Positions 26,001-41,000 of a DNA stretch of 64,000 nt are shown one piece after another (the first letter of the stretch is position 1; each line of letters opens with the position of its first letter). Source of the DNA: Acanthaster planci (Eukaryota > Echinodermata > Asteroidea > Valvatida > Acanthasteridae); assembly GCF_001949145.1 (NCBI RefSeq), contig NW_019091360.1, forward strand, positions 3,953,901 to 4,017,900, read 5' to 3'. Both the position numbers and the translations under genes were made by a program. The notes beneath the pieces are model-generated. The model was not told the origin of the DNA, made no database searches, and saw only the letters and a list, made by a program, of their open reading frames with translations.

Positions 26001-29000
26001 AGACGTTTTAGGGACAGTGCTTCATTTTCTTACCCATAGCAAGCCAATATTTGCTTCAAATGATGCTGACCTGTAATAAATGGACTTGAGATAGTTTGAG
26101 GAGGGATGACTTGGCATTGGTTTGTGATATATTTGGTTAAAGGATTAAAGACTGTGCCACTCTCAACAAATGTGCAATTGTACAGTTTGATAGTAAAAAG
26201 ATACCGGCAAAATGTGTCAAAACTTTTGCAACTCTGCATGGTGACTACTTGACATGACACTGGTACAGTAAACAATAACTGAAAGTCGGTTAACTGGAAA
26301 CTCCGCTTATCTCAAAGACATTCTTCATTCCCGCCAAAAGAATAGGCTATTGGGTGATTCCGTAGAAATGTTGCACTTGTATGCATTGTTAAAGTTTCTT
26401 CAATGCTTCCAGTTGTTTTTTGGCCTTAAAATAAACATCTAAGATGTCAGAAACCACATTTGCTTAGTGCTAAATGTAATTCAATTTACTTTTATGGCAG
26501 TGTGAAGTTTGGGAAACTGGGGGCGGGTGGGAATGCAAAATTTGTAGAAAAATCTTGATCCCAATTGATATAGTGCAGAAGCGCCAAAGAAATTTATGAA
26601 TAGTTCATTGTCAACTTTGATACCTTCACTGTAGTCCAGGATATAAATAACACCCAAGTAAAAACATTCTGAGGGTATATTACAGCTTTCAAATCTGGGT
26701 GTTGACATGTCCCGTCAGTCAAAAAAAACATAAGAAAGTTGATTATTTACTACACTTATATTTCATTTTAAGTTTAATCTATCTTGTAGTCAGTAAGTCT
26801 CTTACAGAAACCTGAGAAAAAAAGTTCACAGATATTTAACTAAGAAAATGTTCTCAAAATTTGTCCCGTCAGTCACATTCTGTCCCGTCTGTCACATTCT
26901 ATCCCGTCAGTCACATACATTTCCACTCTGTCATTTTCACTTTTGTTCCAAATTTGAGGCAGATACATGTATGATTACTGTATACCGTATGCACAATGAC
27001 ATCAATTTAAACAATCTAATACATGTACAAGTACATTTATATGACATAAATACTTAAATTTTACAACTTCAGGCCTTGTGCTAACTTTTTTACCTGGCTG
27101 GCCCACTGTTAACTGCATATTTTACTGGCCTGTTTAGAGTTTTACTAGCCTGTATATAAAAAATAAGAAAATCCCAAAATTTGTTATCAGCTTACCAATG
27201 AAGAATTTGACATTTTGGAAAACAAAAGGCTGATAGTATAAGTAATTTCCATTTATTTTGTTTTATTTGACAAATAGTAAGCACTAACACTTCCACACAA
27301 AAGTCATTTAGGCCGACTGGGTTTGAAAGTTACAAATACAGTCATGCAAGAAGTATACGTCAACAGTGCTTCCCCCTCAGAAGACAAAACTCCTTCTGTC
27401 TCTTGCTCATATAGGTTTGGTACAGTCATTTTCCTAGTTTCGGATCGCGAAAACTATTCAGAAAGATTTCAGCTACAAAAATCCTCGAATTCGATTGAAA
27501 TATGGTCAGAAGTCAACTTTTTGTTAAATTGGAGATACCTCATTTTTTTCTTTCAAAATCTAAGCTTTTATATTTTGACTCACAGGATCGATGAAAGTGA
27601 CGATGAGGCATTTTTGCTAGAGCACTTTTTGCAGAATTTGTATGCCGGGCTAGTACCATTTCGAGGCCTGGACTTTCAAACAAATTTCCCACAGGAAAGG
27701 GTGTATTAATGGGATTTGGGGGGTCTCTTAAGCACCAGGTTTCTGAAAGGGTCTTGGCCTCAAAACTTGACATCAACACGTCTGAGGAAGTTGAAAATGT
27801 TGATGTATCGGTACATGTACATCCTGACATCAACGTCATGTCACAGGATGACATGAAATCTCTTTGGTACATGTATAACAGAGGATATTGTGAAAACAAT
27901 GTCCGATGTTCCGTCTCTGATTCATTCTAGAGGTGTTTATCACAAAGTTGGAATTTGATAATTCCACAACCCTTACATATGTAAGATTTACAACCCAAAA
28001 CAGGTGATCCTGTATCCTGTTTTATACAGTGCATCTACACATGTATGTATTATTATAGACATACAATGTCCATGGTTCAATGTACAAGTCTAAACAACAT
28101 AGTACAAGTCCAAATAAACAAAGTGTACAAGAAATACTGTACTTACAAAGACACAGATCTGTGTAATGATTTAAGCACCTCTACTGAATTTGAGGTGAGA
28201 GGAGGCATTGAAAGTTTTGTGACTCAAATGATATTGAAACTAATGTTTATCATTGTTTTCTTCTGTTAAAAAGAAGAAAACGTAAGTTTGAAGACCTAAA
28301 AATGGCATTCAAGATTGCTGAGAAAAATGTGTCAAAAAAGGTCCCGTCAGTCACAAGTGTGATGAGCCGAGTATGGGAGTTTGTAACTTTGATTATATTG
28401 AATGTAATTCTTACTGGTTGTTTATGTACCAGTGATTAATTTGGAGAAGAGTTTACACTAAATCTCTCAGTTGAGAACAGATAGCTTTGTGCATGGATCT
28501 ACGTTTTCTGAAAAGTGACAGGTTTTCTTGTCCTGTCAGTCACGCTGATTCTATTCGCAACTATACAGCAATTTAATTGTTTGGTTTCAGCCTTTGTTTT
28601 TAAATTGATATGTGACTTGTTCTTGTTGATTTGCAGTGTAACTTTCTTGGCTAAACCATGCCCATTTTTTGGTGCAAGTTTAAAAAAAAAAGGTTACATT
28701 GAATTGTCCCGTCAGTCACTCTGGAATCAACCTTTTATGTTCAAAACTACTTCCGTAATTCGAAATCCCCACACCACTACATCCACTTAACTCAAAGTTT
28801 TTGAAGGGCTGATCCAAAAAGACTGCCGCCAAATCACTGATATTGAGTGGAAAAAGAACGGGAGACTTTAATTATGAGTCATTTCTGCAAAGTGCACTTT
28901 CTCTTTTAGCGCAAGGACACGTGGGTGCTTGCTGCCATTGTAATCGACTAGTCGGGACCACCACCTGTAGCCTAAATGAATCCCGGCTTTCAAGCAAGCC

Positions 29001-32000
29001 TGTTTGCTATCACGGTCCATATGCTTGTAGTCCATTCATTTACTCTTTATAGTGGCCATGTGACCACACTGAAGGAAGCTTCATGCATGCCGTGGTTTAA
29101 GCCTGGCTGCCAGCGGCTGCCCAACTGCAGCACTCATGCTGCTCACATGCGTTCCCATGATGGTGCTGTAGATGTGCTTTTTGTGTTGTCAAATCTCACT
29201 CAAATTAAAAAAAAAGGTAAAAAAGAAAGGTAAGGGAGTGAAAGACAAACAAAAACAATACAAATTTTTTTGGGGGAGGTTACACTGGAACATTTGAATT
29301 CAAACTGGTGCACCCAAACAGGAAACCCAAACAGTTTGGTGTGGCCAAACAGGAAAACCCTGGGCTTGGACGCGGCCAAGTGAGAGAGCAAGCACCGTTC
29401 TGTTCACTTTGCCCCGTGGTGTGCACCAAACAAAAGAATTGCCACAAAAAAGTACACAGTTTTGGCGGTTTATGTTTTATTTATCAAAAGAACAGAAAAT
29501 TTCAGGTAAGAAAAAACATAAAATCTCAGCAAAATGATGACTTTATTCTTGGATATATTAAAAACCCCATTATATGTATAACTTTTAAAATAGCCACCAC
29601 TGTTTGTGTACTTTGATAGTCACATGAGGTGAAGCCCTCTGGACGTCTTCTTTTTATAATTCAAATTCCTGAGGGGCACTTGGCATGGAAAACAAGAAAA
29701 ATAAATGGATGGCAGTGCACAGGTCTCAGAGTCACTTGAATAATGTTTGCACACTATGAATATCCTTCTGTTGATTTGGCTCTGCCATCATCCCAGTACT
29801 TCACTGCGAGCTATTACAAATCAATTATCAAACTGACAGTCATAATAAACATGATCTGGAAAGCTCTGTGCACCTGAGCTCCTAGGCGACTTCTCAGCAA
29901 TGTGGGGATATCTAAATGGAGTGGCATCTCCACTAAGCCAAAGTGTAATGCTATCTAGTCACGCAGTGACTGAAATGGCAATTCAGCAAAGTCTTGCTAG
30001 CATTTTATCATGCAGTGAATAATTTTTGTGTGAATTGTGACATCATCACAGCAGAAAGAAGTTACCAAAATGTATACTTATTATTGAAATATTGCCAATA
30101 TCAACAAGATACTCACCTGTACCAGTACATCCAAAACAAGTATTTACAAGTTACTCATTTGGAGTTTCTTCAATCGCAGTGTTGAAATTCACATGAAAGA
30201 CTCTTGCAACTTCATTGATGTATCATTTGGGTGATTTTTCCCTTCCCCAGTATCTAAGATCCAAGACACATCAGCGTCTCCCTCCAAGTGTTGTCTGAAG
30301 AAACAGAATTCCATCTCCATAGCCAAAGGTGGGAAGGAGAGATGACTGCAGCTGTACCACAAAAAGATACAATATTTGAATGAAAACAATGTACATACAT
30401 TTTCTGTAATGGTCGGATTAATCTCAGTTGATTCTCAGTTTATTCTTCACTTTAAAAAAAAAAGTGTCAAAAGAAGCAAGAACACTTTGAAGATTTTGTT
30501 GGTAATGCTTTACATGGACTTGCTATAAAAGTTTTCCTTTCCTTAATGAACATTCTTAAATTGAACATTGATGTGGTGGATATTGAGTAGTACTACATGT
30601 ATACGGTTGTTTTAACCACACTCCTTTCTGTTCATTACAAGAACGTCTTTAACTTGCAAGGATTTTTTTATGTTAATTCAAGAGGATTTAAGAAGAAAGC
30701 CTAGCTAGAAGTTTACATGAGCTGTCTGAGATCAAATGCAACACTCTAGGCTGAATTGTATGAGTCGTTTCTCCACTGCAGACATCAAGCCTTTTTTCAT
30801 GGAAGGTCAAGAAGATGTGTACGTCTTAGAGCACTCCACGGCTGTCCTGAGCTGCAAAGTCTTGTGTGAGCCTCCTCCCGTTGTCAAGTGGTATCGAGAT
30901 GAGGACATCGTGGACAACAAGAAGATGCAGGCCAGCTACAAGGAGGATGGAACATGTCTGCTAGAGATCAAGGACGTCACCTACAAGGACATCGGCGAGT
31001 ATGAATGCGTTGCTGAGAATAAGACTGGAAAAGCTAGCTGTAGACTGTACCTTGATGTTGCAGGTGGGTGGGTCTGTTAACCAATCAGACAATAGACTGT
31101 AATTGATTGCCTCTGTTTACTGGTTAACTTACATGTAGAGCCCCAATAGCCAACAATTAGAAGGTAGTATGAATGGAGTAGAAGCGCAGATTAATGTCAT
31201 TGCAGCTTATTTCAACAGACATACCTGGGGGTTAAGTTTAAACTTGGAGGACTGCTCTCCAAAATGAATTAGTGAACAATCACTATTACGTTCTTGTGAC
31301 ATCAAGTATTCTTTATTTTTACATTGTGATTTGATAGCAGAAGTTTTATTATAAAGTTCAGCGCCACATGTCTAGTGATTAGCAATATTTTATCTACCCT
31401 CAGTGACAGTATTTCTCTTTGTGGTTGTTTTCGATTGTCTCACAGCTAATCTAGCCGCCTTTTCCTGGAAGGGAGATTATTAACCTTAAAATTGAGAGTG
31501 ATTTCGCATCCAAGTTTAGGATGGCATTCTAGTGATTTCGTGTCCTGTCACAGGAGTTTACATTTAAAGTGAATTCATTTCATATAAAATAAACTAAGTA
31601 CTATTGAAGTCTTCTTAAAAACAAATTTCCCTCTTCTCTGTCATTATGACTATACTTTGTAAAAGAACTTGCCTGCGTGTGAAAAGTGTGCACTTTTATG
31701 TAAATTTATGTGTCTTTGCTGTGAACTCCTGACTGGCATATTGAAATCAATCACTGAAAGTCAATATTGTAGTAGATGAGAATGTTTGCCATGTCCACAG
31801 CTGTGTAAATCATCACAGGTTTTTTTTGTCCCATCACCTTGGCTGTTTTGAGAGTATGGTGTGTGTATACAAACTGATGCCTGTCTCGCCACTTTCTAGT
31901 GGAAGTACACGCTGGGATGGTTGAATGGTTGGATCAAGAGCGAATAGTGATTTGCTGAGTGGTTTTGTTTTGAGCTGGTGTGTCACTGGGAAGAAGTCTG

Positions 32001-35000
32001 CAGTTGCTGCCTTAGCAACAGTTGCCTGTACGTTTGTCAGCCTTGGAGATGTACTGGCGGTGCCTTCTGTTAACCATACTGACTTCAGTTAATGAATAAG
32101 TGTTTGGACAAGATTCAACAGGCAGGCTGAATTGTTTAAAAGTATTTTTGGAAGCTTTGTATCAGCAACTTTGTGTGGGGAAACAACTGAACTACGTCAA
32201 TAATGGTGACATTTGATCTTAGAGATGCAATCATAAATGTATCTGTATGACAGCTGCATATTGCATGGAAGTCTTGAAGGAAAGTGAGACAGGTGGCTGG
32301 TCACTCTTTAATAGATGGCTCTATGACTAGATGGTCGCCTGAGGTCTGACGCTCTTCTTTTGTTTCTACAGAGCCTCCTGACATCATCAAAGGATTTCCT
32401 GACACCAGTGCCCCAGCAGGTGAGCAGCTTCGTCTAGACGTCCGCGTCGGTGGCATCCCCGAGCCCGATGTGATCTGGTACAAAGATGAGCGCCCGCTGT
32501 CCCCGACCAGTAAATTCACCTTCCTGTTTGAGGGGGAGGACATGTGCTCCCTGAAGATTGACCAGGCGGTACCGGATGATGAGGGATTTTACAAGATGAC
32601 AGCTATCAATATGGCAGGGGAGGTATCACATTCTGCAAGGGTTACTGTACCAGGTGAGAAAATATTGATAAACATCATGCGTCCATCATCGATATTAAGG
32701 GGAATTTCTTGGCAAGGTTAATATCGCAGTCAAAAAGGGGGAGAAATGTCCATCAGCTGTTAGTAATTACACCATCATTTTGGCCTCTGCTTTCTCTGTG
32801 TTCAGATCCGATGAAGTTTTTCTTCTCTGACAGTCGGATTAAGATCAAGAAGGATGTGACTGTTGAAGATGAGTACGAAGTTCTGGCTGAACTCGGCAAG
32901 TAAGCGATTCTGTCTTTCTTAAGTTTCTTACTTCATTCTTGATTGTCATAAACATCACTGTAAGGTTTGATCATTCTCAATATTAAACTTTCTTCATTTT
33001 AGACATTCGACTGTTCCTATCCATTTTGGATCCCCATAAAACAACCAGTTCTTTCTGTCTACTCCCCTGGAAATCTGTCCTTTGCAAAGTCAATGATAGA
33101 GTAAGGGGTTGCTGAAATTTTGCAAAGTACTTGTTGGTCCTGTTCTTTCTTACAAATTTTCGTGACCCGCATTGACACTTCCCACCTTTTAACCCTTCAA
33201 AGGAACACATTTAGTTATGACAAAGTAAAGAGAAACCATGTGATAACGTCGTCCACATTAAAGATCCTTCAACCTTGGGATTAGTTTCATGGTCCAGATC
33301 CAATAATTAAGGGAATAATTAAGAAAACCTTTCATTGAACTTTGGAAAATTAAATTGAGAATATATCAATTTCATCAATGTAATTTGATTTCAGAGGTGC
33401 GTATGGTATCGTGAAAAAGTGCATCCACAAGGAGACCAAGAAAGAATGTGCCGTCAAAATCATCCGAGTCAAGAATGGGATGTGGGATGATCTGAGAAGA
33501 GAAGTCTTGGTGATGGGAATGCTGGATCATAAACGTCTTGTCAGCATCTATGATTCTTATGAGACCAAGCAAGATGTTATCATGGTCATGGAACTGTATC
33601 CTTTCTTGAAGCAAATCAAAGTTAGTCATTTTTTTCCTCGTTTTGTCGGCAGCATTTCCTTAAACAATGTTTACAGTAATACCTATATCAATTAGAATAG
33701 ATCATTGGAATTGGTCACTCTTACTCCAAGATGAAAACTTCAAATGAGATGCATATGATCATGACTAAATAAGGCATCTTCTTCAACTCCAGAGCTGCAA
33801 CTTGTTTCACAGTCTCTCAATCTGTAGCTGTCATCAAGCTATGCAGTCCTACGATGCTTAGATCTTGTCTTTTAATTCTCACATCTTAGCTACATATTCC
33901 TAACCTAGTCAATTATTTCATGCTGTTGCATTTGTGAATATATTTTCTTACCACGGGCCTAGGGAGGCCTAAATTATTTCAAAATCAGTGACAGCAGTTT
34001 TCCAGTAGATAAAGTAGTCATTAATTTTGGTGGCAATGTTCAATTGAGACGTGTATGGATTAGATCATGCTGATGGAGTTAATGATGATTGAATGTTTTC
34101 CTCTGAGAATGCGACAACAACAGGTTGTCAGTTGTTCCATGGGGTTGCATTCCATTATTCAGACAGTTTGTGGCAGGTGTGAGCATTGTATTGTGCTAAT
34201 CGAATTCCCTAGAAATGGTAATTGAATTCTAGTCCGATAGGTGTGAAGACGTTCATGGCACCAACATTGTGTGTTAATGGATGGTCGATTCTTTAAAAAT
34301 GAAAATCAATCATTTATCTCGCTGCAACATTTTTCAGGTGATGTTACGGGATGATATATGGTAATGTTAATTGGACAATATTCCATATAGTTGAAAATGA
34401 TTTGTGACACTAATACATGGAAACATGTCTGAGATGGTGAGAATATACTGTACATATGTTGTATATATCCTGGATGTTTTTTTGTGGGTGGAGACATCCC
34501 CCCTCCCTCACCGGCTCCATTAGGCACCCCTCTAGGTAATCTGTTCAGCTTGTAAGTTGACCCAAGTGCCCCAAGATGTTTACATCCTGCATTTGTCTGG
34601 CTGACTTAGGAGGAGTTTTTGTAGCTTAAGTCTTGTGTCAACATTCATGTGACCTCAGTTGACCTTTGACTGTCTGTGTTTACAGAACCCAGAATTTAGC
34701 TTCCAGACAGAATTGGAGATGTTGTTTATTTTGCTGGTGTGAAGGATTACAAGAAGTCTAGATATTTTTGCAATAACTGTGTAGGTGGTCTAAGAGTTAC
34801 AAACCTCAGAAAGTAAACAGGCTTTTTTTTCCTGGTTTTGGTTTTTCAACCATGATATGAGTCTACTCTATCCAGTATTTTGCAAAGAGTTGATAAGGCA
34901 GAGGTCTGAGTACAAGTTGCTGTGTTGAGGGGTCTTATGGCACCCACCTTTTACAAATCGGTCCAGTTTTTACCCTAGCATGTTTCTAGCATGTAGGTGA

Positions 35001-38000
35001 AGGATTCCTGAAGGTCTTCAAAAACATTTATTGAGCTAGGGTGAGATTCAACCATGTAGCCGCCCATCCTCCATGTTCAAGTCATGCACTTGTCTTTACA
35101 CTGACACAGACAACAGTCTGCAGCTTAGGTCACATGGCATCAATGATCATGATACATGGTTACTTTTCATAGTCCATATGTATTTTAGGCTTTCATTTTT
35201 CCATGTGATCACTTTTCTAACTCTGTATTCATTATTGAACCCACATTGATGGACATGAAACAACCTTGAACTCAAACACTTCACTTGCTTTCCAGTGAGA
35301 GGTTGGCCAAAAAAAAAGAGAATTCCCATTAAAAATTGGATGGTCTATTCCCAGGGGTTGTGTTTCCTTTAACCACCTGCAGCCCGGTACCCTGTATGTT
35401 AACTGTCAGCCACAAAGTTCACCCCTAGGAATTTGGGCCATTCCATTCCAATGCAGGTATGATGTTCAATTACTTCTGTTATTGTGCATGTTGTGAACCT
35501 CAAAATTCTTGGCCTTGGCTAGTTGACACAGAGAGCTAAGTTTGACCTGTCAGGGAGTTCAATGTGTACCTCCATGGTCTGAGGGAGTCCCTATTCATGT
35601 TGTATTTGGAGAGCCATTGTTGCAGTCCCAGTGTGAATTATTTATCATCAGGCCCATCAGGTGTCGCTGGGTGACTCCAGAGTGGTTGGTGGAGGAGTAA
35701 ACTCAGGAAAGCTGCTGTTGACACTTGGTCCAGTAAAAATCAGAGCCCAGAACAAGCTGATATGAGCCCTATGTGATCCTGTGAATCCTATCCTGTGGGC
35801 TGTGATGGTGTATTGGAACATGAGCGATAGCGATAGGCTTATGAGAGTGCATTGGTGGACCATATTCCGTGGCACAAGTGGTCCCACTCCCAGTCTGACG
35901 GATGTGGAGAACCTGCTTGTTGCCCACTGAATGCAAGGAGCATGTTCTGCCTGTAAACTTCATTGTGTGTACGTAGCCTGCCCACTGAGCATTTGAACGC
36001 AGGGTGATTTACAGTTGAGCAGTGCATCCTAGGAGATAACAGTTACATCGTAGCGGGACATTTACATTTGTAGGTGAGGTACGTTTCTTGCAGCTTGCCA
36101 CCGTTTAATTTGGTGTTGATCTTTAATTTGCATTACACTGAGAAATTTATGCTCATTTCTGCTGCAGGTTTTACATGTTTAATTTAGTTTTTTTGTTGAG
36201 CCTCATATATTTGGCACAGGCACTGCCTTAAACATAGGCTGCATCCGACTTTCTTGTCTAGAGCTAGGTCTAGGTCTTCACTCCATCGGAAATGCGTGGG
36301 GACGCGTAGACAATAGACCTAGCCGTAGCTCTGGAAGCCCGTTTCGGACACGGCCATAGTTCAAACTAGACTTTAATGTGGATGAAACAGTGACCAGGAA
36401 TATTACAATGAAACAATTGTTGATGTTGGGCACAATCAGTCAATCAGCATGATTGCGTTATTGTGTTTTGCTATCAGTTAATTCTAATCATCCCATGTGA
36501 AATTTCTGATCTGACTTGAATTCCCGGTTTCCAAATAATCTCCCGCAATTGCAAATTAGGAAGAATTGGCGATAGGCCGATGGCAGAATTATTGGCAAAT
36601 TATGCAGTAATATTGACAGATCATGCAGATGGAATGATTGCGCTCCCAAAACAACATCAGAAATTTTTTTTTTTTCTCATTTTCTTCCTCTAAAAGTAGG
36701 AATAGCTAGGCTTTAGAATTAAGGTGTAACTGGTGTTTAATGGTCATTCAGTCTAACAAAAATTAGAATGGTTTAGTGATTCTTCAGGAACAATTTCCGC
36801 TTAGGGTTTTTTTGGGGGGCGGAGGGGTGTTCATTGTTGAGACATGCCGTGTACTCTACTTTCAATGTGCAAAAAAAAAATTATAATAGTTCGTACAAAT
36901 GAAGATTAATGATAAGCTTTTTGTTTCATTGGACTCAACAAACACCTGGAGTTGAAAAGAGCTGATTAGCCAGTACAGTTATTGAAGTTGCCTGATGCAA
37001 ATATGAAATAAACAGTAGTGTTTTTAGATTGTACCCGATAGCAGTTGAACAGCTGACTATATCTCCCAGGGAATTGAAGTGGATTTTGTGCATTATAATG
37101 TCTGTCATGTCAGCTTGATGGAGCTGAAATATCCCCCCCCCCTTACTGATATCATGTACTCAACAATCTATCATTCCAAATAGCTGATTCTAGTTTCACA
37201 GTGTACAGTCCCACTAACTCAACACCTATTACCAGTTTCATCTTCTTATTTCTGTCTCAGTAGCATTGCTTACGTGGCAGTGATAGCAAATTCCAGTTAC
37301 CGTTCAACCATTTTGTGGTCTGACATTGTATATTTTGTCTGGAAAATTTGGAAATATGGTGTATTTGCCAGGTAGATTGTCTGAACTCTGAACACAGAAA
37401 GCATTCCCTATGTAACCAGAGGCAAAATGTCTTGGTTTGCATCCGAGTCAGATAATTTTTTTCTCTCTCTCGCTGTTTAAAGGACAGCCATTCACTTGTC
37501 TGAAAAGTTCTAAGAATTATATCTATAACCCGTGCATATCTGGACTCTTCCTATTTTTTGTAGATTATTAGAATGCTAAAATGATTCACATGCATTGACA
37601 TGCACATACTTGCATTCTAAGTGTGCTTTTGATGCAATAGAACTACCATAGAATAGAAACGTCTTCAATACGATCTTGGTGCTGTATGTTCACAGAGTTT
37701 GCATTGATTGTTTGCCTGGCCTAATGTGCTCACCGATTTGTGGTGAGACACTGCATGTAGGTAACTTGAAGCTAGTTGCTGAAACATTCACCAAGATTGT
37801 GAAAGTACTCTGTATAGGGTACACACAGGAAATGCAAAGGAAACGGACTTTGGAATTTCCGGGTATGTGATCTAATACAGGTCTGTGATCCTGTCAAAAG
37901 CATTATTAATAGGTTTTGCTGAATGTCGCAAGTGAGAAAACCTGCTTATAGGGGAGGACCCTCAGGCTAAGAAATCCTTTTTCCACGTGTTAAACTCAAA

Positions 38001-41000
38001 AGAGAAAGGAATGAGGAAGTATGGACTAGGTTATGGGGTCGACATGGGAATTGCACACAATGATGATGTGGCATTCCTTCAGTATTTACTGTTGGAGCAA
38101 GTTGCTTGCACTCTCTCTGTATACATTGTCTCACATGCAACCTGAGTGTGTTCAGCCACTCTTGTAAAAAGGACAGACAGGGTACTGGACTATATGTACA
38201 TTGTACTATCATATTGCAACCCATTGTAAGGACTTCCTATTGCACATGCTGTATCTGCTGTTCTTAATGTCCATAGTTGTTTGTTAATTGCGATGTTTAA
38301 TTTTGTAGGATCCTGTTAATATACAGTTGTAGTTTAATAGACAGCAGGGGTACATTTACACCAGCAAGTATGCCATTAAGCACAGAAATGGGTGCATTGT
38401 ACCAGACTTTATGGCCTCATCCCAACCCCAAGTGGATGACCTGAATGGTACGTACCTCTAGCTCACAGTGCCCATTCACAGACTTATTATGTCACGTCAG
38501 CCCGTGTAATCCTGTTAGTAGACTTCTTTCTGGGAAGGAGTGTGTTGCTTTTGTGATGGCTATTGATTGCTGGTTTACGTGTAGATGTAGGACAAAAGGG
38601 GAAAGTCTACGGAGTATTGGTGATGTTCGTATGTAGCTGCCTCCGATATTACTAGAATAATCCTTACAGTGGCACTTTACTTCCTGATAGTATTTGAGCA
38701 TTTAAGCCACCAGTAAATTTGAAACTTTTTTCTGGGTGCACCTTCCCCATTGAAATTTTGGTCTGGATAAAGATTATGTTCCAACTGTAGTTCAACAATT
38801 TGTGATTTCCCCCTGAAAAAAGTGTGCACCCCTTGGGTGCCCCCATTCCTTAGAAATTTCACTCCAGTTGCCCCACTGCCTTGAACTGACCCATCATCTT
38901 TTATGTTGACTGTAATCCTGGAGAAAGTTTGCACAAGTTTGCTGAAGGAACAGCAGTTGACAATCTGGAACGAGCTTATGTAAGTTCATCAGTTAAAAGG
39001 ATATCAAGGACTTCACTGTTGGTAACGTGAGGAGAAATACAATGCAGTCCTCTATCAGCAAAGTTGTATGATTTTTCTCATGTCCTGGTAGGTTAAAGTT
39101 AATGAATTCTGTAATGTAGTTTCCAGGTACTGTAAACACTTGGCAAATTAAATTTACTGGTAAACTGAGGGAAAAAGTAACTTTACATGCAAATTTCGGG
39201 AGCGCTTGCAACATCAAATTTCTCAATTTTCATGACTTTCATGTGAGTTACTCATGTTCAAAGTTTGAAACATGCTTTTCCTTGTGTAGTCAAATTCTTC
39301 CAACATTGGATGTTGAGGAAGTATCTTGTCTGTTAAGCACCTGCCCTACAAACCAGTTCCTCATAGTTATATTTCCAGTCAATATTTATTTATCCCCAGG
39401 CAAACATCACCCATCCCCATTCTGTTTGCAAAGTCTTGTGTATACATAGTTTACATGAGTATAGTCACTATGATCCTGGTCAATGGGCTTTCCAGGGGTT
39501 GTCTGGCAATCAGTTTCAGTTTTGTCACAGCAATAGGGATTTCATCCATGGCTCACTGACTGACAAATACCAGTGTTCTGTTCTTGCATGGCTGATGAAC
39601 CCTGGTGATGTTGTGCTAAATGGTATTGTGCCCACGTAGCTTAATTTCCAACAATTACAATCGTAGCTTCCTGTGAGATCGAAACAAGCCGGATGCATTG
39701 TCAGATGCATCCTGTTTGACTCGTTTAACAGGAAGCATTTGAAAAAATTATAAACAAGGTAGTTGATTTAACTCCATTTTGTGATCCGACTATTCATCTG
39801 TATAGATTGATTCTGTTACTGTACAAGAAATCCTCTGTCATGTTGAGGTGCATTATTCATGTGTATGGTAAGACTAAATGAAGATGCGTGTTGAGACATG
39901 TTAGATGACTTGATTATTACCATGACAATGGTTATATTGGCCTGGGAAGGGAATATGTCCGCTGTTCACTTCCTACACCTTACCTGAGGTTGTCATTGGG
40001 TTGTAAATATTAGGTTAGTAGACACAAATTTCTGTTCTTAAAAAGCTTTTTATTAAAACTTCTTTTAATGGTTTCTAGTCTGTTTTGTTTGGTTTGAGGG
40101 CAATTCTGTATCAGCAGCAATTTCTGTGACCATAAACACATGTGTATATGCACAAATGTGGTTAGGTGCCTGATCATATCAGTATATCAAAGACTGCCTT
40201 GCCAGAGGTGTATGTCATACTTTCCTTACTGAAGATCAGCCGTGTTTGTACATAGATTTTGTCAGCAGTAACTAGTTGTAAACAAATCTTCTCCTCCATT
40301 TGTACAGGACTCTTACCGGATTGTTAGTTCTATTTATGGATAGACCGAGCACATGTGTTGTGTCAGGTTTTTTCTGGTTTTTTTTAGATGGAGGGGGGTC
40401 TCTGTCAGCATTGAAGGTAGGCTTTATCTGAACAATGAACTCTCACAAGCTCCAGTGGAGACAACACTTGATGACTTGCTGTCAATAAGGAACATTGTAG
40501 TTTCACTTCCTGTGCACTTCTACGTGTGGGCATGACTGAATGTACTCCGAGAGATCACCTCATGGTTGGACGGCTGGCCGAGTTGGGCATGTTGTGTTGA
40601 TGGATTCAGGTGTACATGTACGATACTGTGTAATTGGACTTGGGATCTCTTGTGATGCTCGGCATTGGTTCGTGCTTTAGTTATACATTCTGTCTGTGTC
40701 TGTACTCAGACATTTACATGTGTGTACATGGTCTCTCAGGTTTACCAACTTTCAAGTAGGATTTGGTCTCAAACTTGAAGACTTAAGGAGAAAAATGCTG
40801 TCCAGTACTCGCATTGAAAGGAAATGATTTAAACAATTGCTCATGTGCAAAATGAGTATGCAGCTAGTACATGTATTAATTTCACATGAGCAGTTGTATA
40901 TGTATTTATTTTACATTCTAAGCCATATTGACTCGTGTGGAATGTGAATGAGCTGAAACTGAAATTGTGGTGAGACAATGGCTTTATTGCCGCTTTTGAC

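Larger units (their letters stand above)
24831..30781 (+). other. intron 6 (about 6 kb)
   Basis: Phase 1 intron. It contains a truncated pogo-like TIR end at 26264-26351 and seven scattered copies of a GTCCCGTCAGTCAC-like motif between 26708 and 28720. No exon of the SPEG-like gene was found. The 128-codon frame at 27323-27709 and the overlapping minus-strand frame at 27540-27899 have no recognisable domain. Confidence 0.6.

Noticed and set aside
27323-27930. Overlapping 128- and 119-codon frames in intron 6
   Set aside because: No recognised domain; probably part of an unidentified element in the region with the GTCCCGTCAGTCAC motif.
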